A stretch of DNA of 64,000 nt, from NCBI GenBank assembly GCA_047967505.1, contig CM106539.1; one strand, written 5' to 3'. A program made the translations under genes and the position numbers. The stretch is from Dipteris shenzhenensis (Eukaryota; Polypodiophyta; Polypodiopsida; Gleicheniales). Shown here piece by piece: positions 20,536 through 32,662 of this stretch. Below the pieces are notes generated by a model, which made no database searches, was not told where the DNA came from, and saw nothing but the letters and a program-made list of their open reading frames with translations. Numbering within the stretch: the stretch's first letter is position 1; each line of letters begins with the position of its first letter.

Positions 20536-22958
20536 GGAAGCCTTCACGCAAGTAATAATACAAACGTTTACGTATACGCTCACACGATTTAATTTTTTAG
20601 CACTTCCTCCTTAGAGGTTGTGCTATAGTGGAGAATTGAAACTCTTTTGTGAATTCCCACTTCTAATTTTCCCTGTAATTTTAAAAGAAATTCAGTAAGT
20701 TATGTGTCTCAAATTTCCATTTATGGAGATCATCCTACAAAAATTGCCTTTTAATAGCCTAGCTCCCTTCAAAAAATTGTTGCTTTCTCTTTACATCCAA
20801 AAGCGCTTGCTTTACCACGAGGCAATGCCCACGTGGGCTCATGCACTCTTGTTACTCCTTGTCTTATAGTGTTTTGAAGAAGCCTTTACACAATCTAACT
20901 TCGTCCCAGATCTAGACAAATAATATTATTTTACTTTATCACTTTAGTGCTTTGTATACAATTATTTTTATGATAGAATGGTCCATTGGATGCGAAGAAT
21001 TAAATCAGAATTAAAGGGTTTTGTAATTTTGAACCTTTGCCACATGTTAGACGCTTATTTGTCTTCATGATTTTTATGGTTGATCCCTTAAAATCCAAAA
21101 CGTAGTCCTAGCTGTGGCGCCCTTGCCCCTTGTATATAAAAGCAACCACTTTGCCTAATAGGGTCACATGTCACTAGATGTATGTGAAATAATCTAATTA
21201 TAGGGTGCCACATTATTGGATTAATCTCTTTTGGGACAGCAAGCTTGGAGCTTGCCTTTAAAAGGTGTTATTTATAAAAGGCTAAGACCTCGCTAGGACT
21301 TAGCATATGGTATGGAAACTCAATTCTAAGTTGCTTATCTTGGAACATCTCCAAGGTAGTCTGAATTAGACTTGACTTTGTTTTTAATATAGTTTTGTGC
21401 TACACAAAAACACACTTGTTAGCCATAATATATCGATAGATATTGGTTACTCATAGTTGTATATTCATTAGAAGTGGAAAGTTTAGTGCATCCAGAGTAC
21501 TACGTCATGACAGATCAAAGGTGATAATCTAGGAGTTGTGAAGAAGATGATTGATGAGGAATTTCATAGGCTTTCATACAACATCAAGAAGTCTATCTTA
21601 ATATAGTTTTGTGCTACACAAAAACACACTTGTTAGCCATAATCTATTGATAGATATTGGTTACTCCTAGTTGTATATTCATTAGAAGTGGAAAGTTTAG
21701 TGCATCCAGACTACTACGTCATGACAGATCAAAGGCAATAATCTAGGAGTCATGAAGAAGATGATCGACAAGGAATTTCACACGCTTTCGTACAACATCA
21801 AGAAGTCTATCTTGGGATCTATGAGCTTCCATTTATTTTATGTTAAAATGAAAAAACCCTTAATTTGCATATTATCCACAAATGTCTTAAAAATCCATTT
21901 TCTAAGAAGTATCTTTGACTTTATGCTTTTGTAATAATGAAAGCCATTCTAGTGAACCACATATTATATAAAATATAATTTTTAATGGACCCTAGAGGTA
22001 CATGGAAAATTTAAAATTCACTTCTTTCCATTCTAGAATGTGACTAGGATTGATCTAATTTATCTCTATCCTATTTTTAATTGAACAAACCCATTGAGTT
22101 TCAGAGGAAATTTGATCACTTTGAGATGACATTAAGATGAAGAATATAATTCCATGCATCCTAATTTTTTGTAGGTTCTTGGGACCTTGACTTTTAGAAT
22201 AGACATAGTATGTAAGTGTTATATCTCCCCATTGTATTTAACATTGGTCAAACTACATATAACATCATGCTTTGTAATATTATCCCTTTGTGACATGGAT
22301 AAGACTTTGCATTAGTACACATGATTAAGGTATTTAGATTGTGTCATCAATCGTGTGATGCCAATGAATTTGAAATTTGCATGATAATCATTGTTGACAA
22401 ATCCAATGCCAAGATACCTTCCACCATGTGTTCCTTATGTTTTAACAAACTAAAAATATAATTATGCTTCTCCCAGCATGCCTAATATATTCCCTCATCA
22501 AAGCCTCTAGTGGAATTTCCAGCCTTTTATTTTGTGAGTATTCTAAAATCTAACATTTAAAATGATGCTTTTCAATTCAAAACCTTTAGAGAACCCTTAT
22601 TCCCAATTAAAAATTGACCACACTCGTGCGTGCATTTGCATCCACCAAGGAAAAGATATTCTAGAGTAGTTGTTTATTTGCAAGAAAAAGGCAAGAAGTC
22701 ATAATGAGGAGGCCTATTACGGTTTTGTTTTAATAATATATATCTAGTCAAAGTTATTATCCATTAGTGACATTATTATAACTTAGATGATTATGACAAG
22801 AGCACACCTTACCATATGGCCTACCTCTACATTTGAGTTGATTTGATGTCATGAGGCTTTTTATGCATCTATTTTTTATTTCTATGAGGTCAAAATACAA
22901 AGCCAATTTGATGTTGTGGAGGACTATTTCTAGTTTTAAAGTCCATTTTTTGTATGAA
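20536..22958. other. AT-rich intergenic DNA
   Basis: Apart from the 214-bp tandem duplication at 21391-21813 I see no gene, LTR or terminal inverted repeat here. It ends at the GAA target duplication of CACTA element 1. Confidence 0.5.
21391..21813. repeat. Direct tandem duplication, period 214 bp
   Basis: 21391-21600 and 21605-21813 are near-identical (AGTTTTGTGCTACACAAAAA ... CATCAAGAAGTCTATCTT), differing by a few substitutions such as ATATATCG/ATCTATTG. A simple two-copy tandem duplication in intergenic DNA. Confidence 0.9.
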
Positions 22959-23089
22959 CACTACAAGGCATAGGCCATTTTCCAATGGAAATACCGACGC
23001 TTTTTACATTAAAATTTTTTTTTTTCACGGGCGCAAACGTCGCTATAAGTGTCGCTAAAAGCGTCGGAAAAGGAGCGTCGCTATAAAGC

Positions 23090-23208
23090 GTCGCTATATA
23101 GCGACACTGGCAAACGTCGCTATATAGCGACGATGCAAACGTTGCTATATAGCGACACTGTTAATCGTCGCTATATAGCGACACTAGTAAACGTCGCTAT
23201 ATAGCGAC
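23090..23208. repeat. TnpA-side subterminal array of a 16-bp palindrome
   Basis: GTCGCTATATAGCGAC starts at 23090, 23116, 23141 (one mismatch, GTTGC), 23167 and 23193: five copies at spacings of 26, 25, 26 and 26 bp. Element 2 has the same five-copy array at 50649-50767. In En/Spm, TnpA binds short subterminal motifs to activate the ends. By analogy these are candidate transposase-binding sites; the binding is inference, the array is directly visible. Confidence 0.95.
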
Positions 23209-23221
23209 GATTAACAGATGT

Positions 23222-23296
23222 AAAAAAAAAGGGTTAGTGGGGCTAAACAGGGCTTTCTTTTGGCCCTGTTTAGCCCCACTTATCCTTTTTTTTTTT
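23222..23296. terminator. Long-stem hairpin beyond the TnpA-like stop codon
   Basis: A near-perfect inverted repeat. Its arms contain GTGGGGCTAAACAGGGC and GCCCTGTTTAGCCCCAC, each bordered outside by an A- or T-run, with a loop of about 9 nt. It lies about 200 bp downstream of the TnpA-like stop. Element 2 keeps it at 50559-50635. It could mark a transcript end or give a small-RNA precursor; terminator is my best guess, not proved. Confidence 0.5.
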
Positions 23297-23492
23297 GGTA
23301 ATTACAAAAGAAAGTTTTTTATAACAAAATTTCCCTTGCTTGCAGGGTGATACAAAATTGTTCTTGTGAAATAATGAGTAACAAATGCATATACATGTCG
23401 GACATATACAACAGTGTTTGTAACAAAATTACCCTGTCGAAAGGGCGATACAAAATTGCTCAAACGAGCGGATATACAAAATGCTACTACCA

Positions 23493-25051
23493 CTACTCAT
23501 CCGAATCCGAATCATCTTCGTCTTGTTGGCCTGTTCCTTGGTCCTCGACACCTGCGTCTTCTCCCTCGTCCTCGCCACCTGCGTCCGATCCTTGGCCTTG
23601 TTGATTGCTCGCCTCTGATGATGGGACGCTTGAGCTTTGACCCTAAGAGTGAACCATATAAATCAAAAATTAGATTGGAACTTAAATTAAGATTACAAGT
23701 AGGAGTAAACTTATACCGTGCGAGCAGCCACCTCAGCCCAATCGACTGTCGCTCCCATTGCCTCTTGCTCAATGAACCACGGCTTTGTTCCTATCCGAAA
23801 TGCGCATCGCGTCTCTGCATCTGTAGGATTAAGACGACACAGAGACGACACATCGCAGCTTGCTGTGGATCCAATTTACGAGAGTTAGAGTTAGCTAAAG
23901 TGCATGTAATATGTAAGTAAAACAAATAGAACAATACATTAAATGGGAAGAAGTAGACTTACCATGGTTGCCTCGAACGCATACCGTCCGCCTGCACCAA
24001 AGTGCGAAGTACCTACGACGTCCAGCCGTCTCTTCGCAGCCCTCCTCTGACCCTCGAACATTTCGGGATGGTCCCTATGTTGCTTCTTGAAGTACTTCCA
24101 ATCAACTTTGTCTGCCCAGCTGGGTTTAGCCAACCCCTTTGTAATGGAAGTACGCAAGGTTGATCTACGATGCTTCAGGACCAAACCCATGCGCTCTCGC
24201 ATATAATCGTCATTAAACTCCACATTTGGCGGATTAGGGTATCTTTGTTTTAACTCATCGATCACCGCTTGCTTCTTTTGGGCATCTTGATACCGCCAAT
24301 CGATATTTATGCCGCTCTTGAAGTGATGACTCATCAACCTCCTCATGGCGGCCATCACTGCTTTGCCCTTTTTATCTTCTATTATCTCTCCGACAGATGT
24401 GATTTGATAGGAGAGATCCCCTGATGAGTAAGGGGGACTGACGGTAGCAGAGTCTGAAGGAGTGGAAGCTGCGCGAGCGTTTCCGGAGCGAGGAGTAGCA
24501 GTGGGAGTAGGAGAGGGAAAGGGACCTGACTGATACTGTGTCTCCGGACCAAGTGGAGACCTAAAGGAGCGTGAGTGTGCTGACTCGTCTACATCTCCCG
24601 AGTCAGCACAACATGAGCCGCCCATCCTACTCTTCCTTCCCTTGCGAGAGGCATGCGCAGGTGATGATCCCACGGTCGAAGGGGTGCGAGGGGATGGCTG
24701 GGTAGTACGTCCACCCATCGGTGTAGGGGAAGGAATTGCGGAGGTCCTCTGAGAGAGTAGAGAGAAGAATCTCGCTGCCTCCTCATCGCTCATCTGCGCT
24801 ACAAACTCATCGGGACTCCCGACAAAGCCATGCGCGGCTAGCAAAGGAGTTCCCCGAGGGGTAGTCGCAGTGCTATGTGGAAGAGGGGTCGGACCAGGGG
24901 TAGTCGTAGTGCTAGGTCTGAGAGGAGTCGGACTAGGGGTAGTCCTCGGGGTAGTCGCCTGAGAGGAATCAAAGTCCTCTGGAGCATATAGATCGTGAGC
25001 TCTCCTCCTGCGAGGCTGTCCGTACTCGTCGGATGAGCGACGTGATCCCAT
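23493..25051 (-). pseudogene. TnpA-like protein (plant transposase 24 family), element 1, frameshifted
   Basis: The DNA-binding partner of the CACTA transposase. Three exons: 25051-23963 (1089 nt), 23862-23717 (146 nt) and 23642-23493 (150 nt). The N-terminal half is Ser/Thr/Pro-rich with ATTPRTTPSPTPL-type repeats; the second half is basic and Trp-rich (KGIAKPSWADKVDWKYFKKQ-like region, then HFGAGGRYAFE), as expected for this family. Exon 2 is 14 nt longer than in element 2 because of a local GTGTCGTCT duplication, shifting the frame. The acidic tail (DEDDSDSDE) reads about 17 codons past the stop used in element 2. Confidence 0.8.
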
Positions 25052-25261
25052 GTCTAACATAGACACAAACACGAAAACAGAAAACAAAAAAACAAACATA
25101 AGCATTCTCATAGACATAGGCATAGGCAAGAAGAAAGAAGAGGGAAAGGAAAGAAGAGGGAAAGGAAAGAGGGAAAGAAGATGGAAAGGAAAGAAAAGAA
25201 TGAGAATGAGGAAATAGAGAATGGGAGAAGGGGGAAATAGAGAAGGGGAAAGAGATGAGGG

Positions 25262-26535
25262 GGAATGAGAGAAGCATAAGCATAAGCTTATGCGGAAATA
25301 GAGAATGAGCTTATGCAGAGATAGAGAAGGAGAGAAGCATAAGCTTATGCTTATGCTTCTCTCATTCTCTATTATGCTTCTCTCCTTCTCTATTTCCGCA
25401 TAAGCATAAGCATGAGCTCATGCGGAAAAAGAGAAGGAGCTTATGCAGAAATAGAGAATGAGTTTCCGCATAAGCTTCTCTCATTCTCTATTTCCACATA
25501 AGCTCATGCATAAGCATGAGCTTATGCCAAAAATTAAACATAAGCTCATGGTCATGCATGAGCATAAGCATAAGCATAAGCTCATGCTTATGCTCATGCG
25601 GAAAAAGAGAAGGAGCTTATGCGGAAATAGAGAATGAGAGAAGCATAAGCATGAGCATATGCTTCTCTCATTCTCTATTTCCGCATGAGCATGAGCTTAT
25701 GCGAATGAGAGAAGGGGGAAATAGAGAAGGGGGAATGAGAGAAGGGGGAAAGAGAGAAGGGGGAAACTTATGCATAAGCATGAGCTTATGCTCATGCGGA
25801 AAAAGAGAAGGAGCTTATGCGGAAATAGAGAAGGAGAGAAGCATAAGCTTCTCTCATTCTCTATTTCCGCATAAGCTCATGCATAAGCATGAGCTTATGC
25901 AGAAACTTAAGATAAGCTCATGCTCATGCATGAGCATAAGCATGAGCATAAGCTTATGCTTATGCATAAGCATACACATAAGCATAAGCTCATGCTTATG
26001 CTCATGCGGGAAAAGAGAAGGAGCTTATGCGGAAATAGAGAATGAGAGAAGCATAAGCTTCTCTCATTCTCTATTTCCGCATAAGCTCACGCATGAGCAT
26101 GAGCTTATGCAGAAACTTAAGCATAAGCTCATGCTCATGTATGAGCATAAGCATGAGCTTATGCTTATGCTTATGCATAAGCATAAGCATAAGCATAAGC
26201 TCATGCTTATGCTCATGCGGAAAAAGAGAAGGAGCTTATGCGGAAATAGAGAATGAGAGAAGCATAAGCTTCTCTCATTCTCTATTTCCGCATAAGCTCA
26301 CGCATAAGCATGAGCTTATGCGGAAACTTAAGCATAAGCTCATGCTCATGTATGAGCATAAGCATGAGCTTATGCTTATGCTTATGCTGCATAAGCATAA
26401 GCATAAGCTCATGCTTATGCTCATGCGGAAAAAGAGAAGGAGCTTATGCATAAGCTCATGCTCATGCATTAGCATTAGCATAAGCATAAGCTCCTTGTCA
26501 TGCGGAAACTTAAGCATAAGCTCATGAGCTTATGC
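25262..26535. repeat. Central palindrome array, element 1
   Basis: About 1.27 kb built of overlapping short palindromic words (GCATAAGC/GCTTATGC, GCATGAGC/GCTCATGC) and longer inverted blocks (AGAATGAGAGAAGC facing GCTTCTCTCATTCT, GCGGAAATAGAG facing CTCTATTTCCGC). Higher-order units of roughly 190 bp can be seen. Either strand can fold on itself almost throughout. It lies between the divergent genes. The Ser/Cys/Leu and Lys/His/Met frames across it are artefacts. Confidence 0.92.
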
Positions 26536-26760
26536 GAAATGAGAGAAGGGGGAAAGAGAGAAGGGGGAATGAGAGAAGCATAAGCATAAGAGAATAAGAG
26601 GGAAAGGAAAGAGAGAAGGGAAAAGAGATGAGGGGGAAAGAGAGAAGGGGGAAAGAGAGAATAAGAGAAGAGGGAAAAAAGAGAAGGGGGAAAAAGGAGA
26701 ATAAGAGAAGGGGGAAGAAGGAAAGAGTGGGAGGGGAAGAGAGGGTTCCTACGCCCATCA

Positions 26761-26789
26761 TTGCAGCTAGCACTTAAGGTGCTAGCTGC
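26761..26789. promoter_or_regulatory. Conserved inverted repeat between array and tnp2
   Basis: TGCAGCTAGCAC and GTGCTAGCTGCA face each other around TTAAG. Related versions occur at 9950-9975 in copy 3 and 45381-45406 in element 2. On the minus strand it lies about 50 bp inside the predicted TnpA intron. Function is unknown; conservation in all three copies is visible. Confidence 0.55.
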
Positions 26790-27420
26790 AGGCCAATGCA
26801 AATAACAAAAATAATAAATGGAAAAAAGAGGAAGCACTTACCTGAAAAAGTATGTCCCGCTCGGTGTAGTGGACTGGCCCTACAAAAGAGAGAAAACAAC
26901 CCATTTTTTCAAATAAGATGTTAGTGAAAGGAGGAGATTACAAAAGCAACTTCTTGAAGGGAGGAGATTGAGGAGACAAGGAAAGGAGGAGATTGAGGAG
27001 ACAAGGAGAAAGAGAAGGAAGAGAAATACAGAAAAAAGAGGTGAGTTTTCTTTCTTTCTTAAAATCTCGTTTTTTGTTTCAATCCTTTCAAAACAAGCAT
27101 GAAAACTAGTTTACAGGTTTAGCAATACAAGAAGAAACACTCACAAAACTAAAGCTAACAAACAAACAACCTACATTGTTGAAACAAACTCACCTTTTGA
27201 AGAACTTTCTTTTAAGAAACCAAAGAGGGAAAAGGATAGAGAGGGAGTACAAGAGGTAGGAGAAGGGTGAGGAGTGGAAAATAGAGTGGGAGGTTGCTTG
27301 GAATAGGTGGGAGGTCGTCGAAAATAGGTGGGAGGAGATTTTGGGTTGCTTACTTGAGCGATTAGGGAATAGTTTGAAGAAAACGCCGCGCGTTTAGCAT
27401 TTCGGGTTTTAACCCACAGC

Positions 27421-27436
27421 GTCGCTATATAGCGAC
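27421..27436. promoter_or_regulatory. Single GTCGCTATATAGCGAC upstream of tnp2, element 1
   Basis: One perfect copy of the subterminal palindrome 107 bp before the tnp2 ATG (27543), with CGCCGCGCG and AACCCACAGC around it. Element 2 has five copies at the equivalent place. It may let TnpA regulate the tnp2 promoter, as TnpA does for the En/Spm promoter; this is inference. Confidence 0.6.
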
Positions 27437-27542
27437 GCTTACTGTCACTTTTTTAATATGGCCTCAAGAGAAGCTCAAACATGCTATTTTATAATTGTCA
27501 ATATCTCCTCTTCATGCTTATGTTGTGATTTTATAAGTGTAG

Positions 27543-30500
27543 ATGGAAGGGACGAGTGGAAGCTCGTCCGATGATGCGCCAACGCCCGGGAGCACGAAGT
27601 GGCTTACGGAGAGGTTATACTGTCATTGCACTCATTGCAAGCGAGAAGTACGACATCAACATCGTATTATCATGCGCCACTTGCAGATGTATGGGGAGGA
27701 GCCGGAACTAGTACCCCCCGTTGGTGTTGCACATGTTGATGGATCATCGGTAAGTCAAAGCTATTTAAGTTCGCAATCTTATTGTATACCAGGAAATAGA
27801 AGATCTTATATTTACACGAAATCTTAAAACAGGATGAGGAGGGTGACGAGGGTACACATATACCTTCTCACTTTCAACAAGACTATAGTCTCCCGGATGA
27901 CGACGAGGGTATGGTCGACATGATGGATTCCATTTTTAGGGGCACTACATCCCACGTACACGTGATGTCAGAGTCTGAGGTCAAAATGCGAGAGTTGCAA
28001 TCAACACAATTGTACGAGGGTGCTAGGATGTCTAAACTACGTGCTTGTCTCTCAATCTTGAATCTACAAGTACAGTATGGGTGGTCGGATACAAGTGTCT
28101 CGGCCTTAATGAGGTTAGCCCTTGCATTAATTTGACTCATTATTTGGATATTGTTTGTTTTGAGAATCATCATTTGGATAGTGTCTTTGTCATAGGTTGC
28201 TCCAGAAGATGTTGCCTACACCAAATACCATGCCCGCATCAAGAGATGAAGCGAAAAAGATGCTAACAACGGTGGGTATGGATTATGATACCATCCATGC
28301 TTGCCGTAATGATTGTATTCTCTTTCGTCGTGAGCATGGAGATTTGGCTAGTTGTCCAAAGTGTGGGGAACAACGATATAGAGATGACTTGCGGGGTGAG
28401 CAGATACCGATAAAGGTCTTAGGACACTTTCCCATCATTGCAAGAATACAACACATGTTTCGATGCAAATCCATAGCGGAGTTGATGACATGGCATGCAT
28501 CTCATCGGTCCACTGATCACACATTGAGGATTCCCGTAGATTGTGCAGCTTGGAAGCACATAGATAATCAGTGGCCGGACTTTGCGAGGGAGCCACGCAA
28601 CTTACATCTTGGGCTAGCCATGGACGGCATGAATCCTTTCGGGTTACGCTCGACATCTTGGTCGACATGGCCCATAGTCGTGGTGAATTACAATATCCCA
28701 CCATGGCTAACAATAAAAAAGGGGCACCTCATGCTTGCACTACTTGTGCCAGGAAAGTACAAGGCAAAAAACATGGACGTGTACATGGCACCTTTGATAG
28801 AGGAGTTACAGATATTATGGAGAGGAGTGCAGGTCTTTGATATTTCCAGAGCTCCTAGACATACCAATGATATTTTGGTCAGGGGTATCTTGATGTGGAC
28901 CATGCATGACTACCCAGGATATGGAGAGTGCGCAGGTAGTCTTTACATGTACAATGAGGGATTATGCTTTTTTTACTCTCTTTTGCACGCATGTCTTGTA
29001 CTAACACATTCATGCACGCGTGCAGGACTTGTTACAAGTGGGTACCATACTTGTCCTGTTTGTGGACCGGCTCTGAAATCGCTTGCACGCTACTCCAAAC
29101 ATATGAGGAAAAATGTTTATGAAGGTCATGCTCGATACCTTCCGCTCGACCATCTCGCACGTGGAGGTCAACTTGATCCACCACCATCATATTTGAAGGC
29201 AAGTGATTGGATTCAAGCTTGGAGGGCGAATGGAGAGGAACCTCCTCCTGGTATGAAGAGGCTATCGATCTTTCACGAGCTTCCTTATTGGGGTCAGTTA
29301 CAAATCAATCATCTCTTGGATCCCATGCATATCTTCAAGAATGATTTGGGCACACTTGGTTGGTTCCAAGGACTCGAGAGGAGTGCGAGAAGACTTGCGT
29401 GCTATGAATAGGATGTCTCGTTTGTGGCCCCAAGTGCATGCTTTGGGAAAAGTTGTCCTCCTGAAAGCAACGTGGATCCTCTCTACGAGGTAGGAGGCAG
29501 CGGTCAAGGTAGACATTGCCTCTTTTCAAACACCGACAGGGTACATGCGTTGCTTGAAAGGAGCATTTTCAAAGGACAATAAGCTTAGTGGCCTCAAGTC
29601 CCATGATTGGCACAAGGTCTTACAGGTATTCTAAGTAGAATTAGTGTACCGATAATAGTGATGCGTTAGCGTAATTATTATTATGTTATATTGTTGACAT
29701 GACTTCATTGTTGCTTTGATAGTTCATCCTCCCAATTACAATAAAAGGGTGCTTACAAGAAGATGTTAGAAATGCTATATTCAAGATCTGTGGTATTGTG
29801 AGGTATGCTTACTATCAAATCATATTATGTATTTTCTTAATGGACATGTGAAATAGGTGGATATCTCAAATATCTTACATATGCATGGACATGTGAAATA
29901 GGTGGATATCTCAAAAAGAGATCTTTATATCGAGCATCGAGAAGGCTAGGGTGGAATCCATCGAAGCCGTATGCTTGCTTGAGAAGCACTTTCCCTCAAG
30001 CATTATGACAACTCAAGTCCACTTGCTTGTGCACATAGTTGATGAGGTGGCTATAGCAGGTACCGTTCATAATCGATGGATGTTTTTTCTCGAGCGGTTT
30101 ATGAAAACTTTAAAGGGGTTTGTAAGACAAAGAGCAAGACCGGAAGCAAGCATGGCAGAGGGATGGCTTGTGCAAGAGTCATTAGTATATATCAAAGAGT
30201 TTCTTGCATCCACGGATCCTGATATGCCGCAAGCTTGGCACAACAAGGATGATGATCGCATCATTGGCGAGGTTCCCCAAGGAAAAGGAATTGAAAGAAA
30301 GATGAGCGAAGAGCAAATGGAGAAATTCAATAAGTTTTGTATCCTCAATAGCCCTGAGATGCAGAAGTGGATTGAGAGATATGAAGTGGCCAAAGCAGAA
30401 AGAATAAATGCAAGGACGAGATTCAGAGTAATGTACAGGTGATCACAACCATATCCACGAGATCTGGCTCTTCTCCCTACTCACATGTCACTTGATTGGC

Positions 30501-31549
30501 TACAACTAGCTCTACGTAAAGCCGAACGTGATGGAGAGACAATAAACGAGCGCGAGCGGGAGTTATCATCTGGATGTATGGTGCATGTAAGTTTCTTATC
30601 TCTTGACGTAATTAAGTAATTATTTGTGGCAATATATGCTATAAAATAGGTGCATCTTCATTGTTTTAATGATGCTCTTTTACAGTACAAAAAGTACAGT
30701 GCATTATGGTCATATGGACGACATTTTCGCGTGGAACGCATCGATTCAAAGAGAGTCACGTATGATTGTGGAGTCATGGCTAACTTCACACAAGATAGCC
30801 GAGCAAGTGCTTCGGATACCAATTTTCTCTCCTCACAGTTGGATTATTGTGGAACCATACGCGACATCTATGAAATTGATTCTTGATGTAAAATGGTTTA
30901 GAACTACTTACAACGGTCCCCATGCGATAGTGAGAAAAGATAGTAGCGGTCTCTTTGCAATAGACTCCACCAAACATTGGACCGATGAAAGTGATACTTT
31001 TGTTCTTCCCGAGCACTGTGAGCAGGTGCATACTAATGATTTAATTAGTCGAAGCTTTCGTTTTTAAAGTCCATTGATATATATATAATTGACGACATTT
31101 GGCACCCATCTTCAATATAGGTGGTTTTTCATCCGGATCGTTCTGATCCAAGATGGTGGTACGTGATCCAAGTTGCACCACGAAGTAAGCAAATTTTTGA
31201 AGATCGAGATGTGGATATGGAGATGCCACTACCAATGCCGAATCCAATTGATGAATCTAGCGAAGAAGATGTAGATCACCATATGAGCCAAGAGGAAGAT
31301 GTGCATAATGACATCGCACGGGAGGAGGATGGAGATCACGATATTGACGAAGAAGACAACAATCATCAAGATCAATCACCACACTTAAGCTTTATTGAAG
31401 AAGATGATCAAATACTTTTAGGTGAACGTACAATGCTAGAGTATGATGATGATATAGGAGATCAACTCGGTATAGAGTTGGAGATAGACTTGCTTGGCGC
31501 CTTAGACTTGGCTCAAGATGAAACAGTTGATGTAAATGCTCTTATTTGA
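27543..31549 (+). pseudogene. tnp2-type CACTA transposase, element 1, multi-exon, mutated
   Basis: Catalytic transposase of the element. Visible exons: 27543-27749 (CHCTHCKREV-like zinc segment), 27833-28113 (acidic), 28196-28935 and 29026 onward (transposase 21 core with AMDGMNPFG and NYNIPPWL motifs, and CPVCG), 29723-29801, 29850-30440 (DUF4218), about 30690-31026 (DUF4216) and 31122-31549 (acidic tail, ending DVNALI). The frames join in phase through the first four exons. Damage relative to the other copies: an 11-nt deletion at about 29345 (frameshift), a TAG at about 29490 (GGG there in element 2), a TGA at 30440 (CGA in element 2), a small deletion in DUF4216 and a duplicated intron segment at 29837-29905. 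Confidence 0.88.
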
Positions 31550-31748
31550 TTTTTCTCATCTCAAACTTGGACATGAATATATGAGCTTCAAAGGCTTGAT
31601 GTACATGCTCTCATTTTTTATTTTTCTATGAGCTCAAACATGTATGAAAATTTAAAAAAATTTGTCATTGGAAAAAACTAACTTTTAAGGCCTATTAAAA
31701 AAAAAAAAACCTCTCTGTAAAAACGTCGCTATAATATTTTGTATCAGT

Positions 31749-31815
31749 GTCGCTATATAGCGACTTTTGAAAGTCGCTATATAGCGACTTTTAGCAATAG
31801 TCGCTATATAGCGAC
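31749..31815. repeat. tnp2-side subterminal palindrome array, element 1
   Basis: Perfect GTCGCTATATAGCGAC copies start at 31749, 31773 and 31800, with a half copy at about 31724. Spacing is 24 and 27 bp. They lie about 100-160 bp from the terminus at 31911. Confidence 0.92.
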
Positions 31816-31914
31816 GATTTACGAAACTCGCTTTTCATACCGACAATTAACGCTAAGCGGGCGCTAAACGTCGGTACGTAAATGTCGCAATAGGATCCGT
31901 GTGTAGTAGTGGAA

Positions 31915-32662
31915 TACCACACTAATTATTGATGACCTACCTTGATGCATTTAAAACATCACACAAATGATTAAATGATTGCCAAAGTCTAGCTTCCCAA
32001 GGCTTAACAAGAGGGGTGAATTTTAGATGTGCAATATGATATGTATGGATGCAATCTATGATTGTATTTTATTAAATTCCTTTAGATTAAGGATGCAAGT
32101 GATTGTACATGATTAAAACATGCATAAATAGTATGTAGGCCTCTTAAAGGATCATTATAACTTGAAACCTAGCCAATATCATGTGCACTAAAACTTCTAC
32201 ATTTCTAATACTTTTACATCATATTCTTTAACCGTTATATATGTAAGTAATGTAAATCTATTATCTGATAGGAAATTCATGTGAGACGTGATAACAAAAG
32301 TACAAAACCTATTGAACTCATGAAGGAGAGGGTGTGGAAGGAGCAATGTAAAGGTGCATGAACATGATTAGAATGCAAGATTATGATCACCAAAGAGGGT
32401 GTTCTATATCGTAATCAAGTTAAAGAAGAGTGCATGTAGGATCAATACCAAAGGGTGCTCTATAATATGATCAAGTTGAGACTAGTACTTCAATTTGTAC
32501 CCAAGTAGCAATGGAGGGGGAAATTCAACTATTTCAATACAATTTTGAGTAGATCTTTTCATTAGAATTACCTCACCCAATAATTTTTTAGTCTATGAGC
32601 AATGAAGGGGGAAATGACAATTTCAATACTATTCTTACTAGACCTTTTCATTAAAATTACCT
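31915..32662. other. AT-rich intergenic DNA with a 91-bp tandem repeat
   Basis: No gene seen. Units starting at 32507 and 32598 (AGCAATG(G/A)AGGGGGAAAT ... TTTTCATTA(G/A)AATTACCT) form a tandem pair. The second unit is interrupted by the LTR element at 32663 and resumes at 35052. Confidence 0.75.

Larger units (their letters stand above)
25054..26841 (-). other. Predicted 5'-UTR intron of the TnpA-like gene, element 1
   Basis: On the minus strand a donor TTTTTCAG|GTAAGTGC lies at 26841 and an acceptor TATGTTAG lies 2 nt before the TnpA-like ATG at 25051. The same pair occurs in element 2 (45327 and 48793). If used, it removes the whole palindrome array from the mRNA. Splicing is inferred from sequence only. 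Confidence 0.55.
22959..31911 (+). mobile_element. CACTA (En/Spm) transposon, element 1
   Basis: A complete 8,953-bp element starting CACTACAAGGCATAGGCC and ending ...GGATCCGTGTGTAGTAGTG, flanked by the 3-bp target duplication GAA (22956-22958, 31912-31914). Only CACTAC is shared by the two ends; beyond it the termini differ. It carries divergent TnpA-like (minus) and tnp2 (plus) genes with a palindrome array between them and subterminal GTCGCTATATAGCGAC arrays. Both genes are mutated, so it is probably not autonomous. Orientation is given by tnp2. Confidence 0.95.

Noticed and set aside
23090-23208. Operator array of a bacterial-type repressor or a plasmid iteron
   Set aside because: It lies at the end of a eukaryotic CACTA element with target duplications and recurs at equivalent places in three copies, so transposon subterminal repeats fit better.
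25516-26527. Long Ser/Cys/Leu- and Lys/His/Met-rich open frames on both strands
   Set aside because: They are translations of the GCATAAGC/GCATGAGC palindrome array. All frames and both strands stay open for compositional reasons and the peptides are low complexity.
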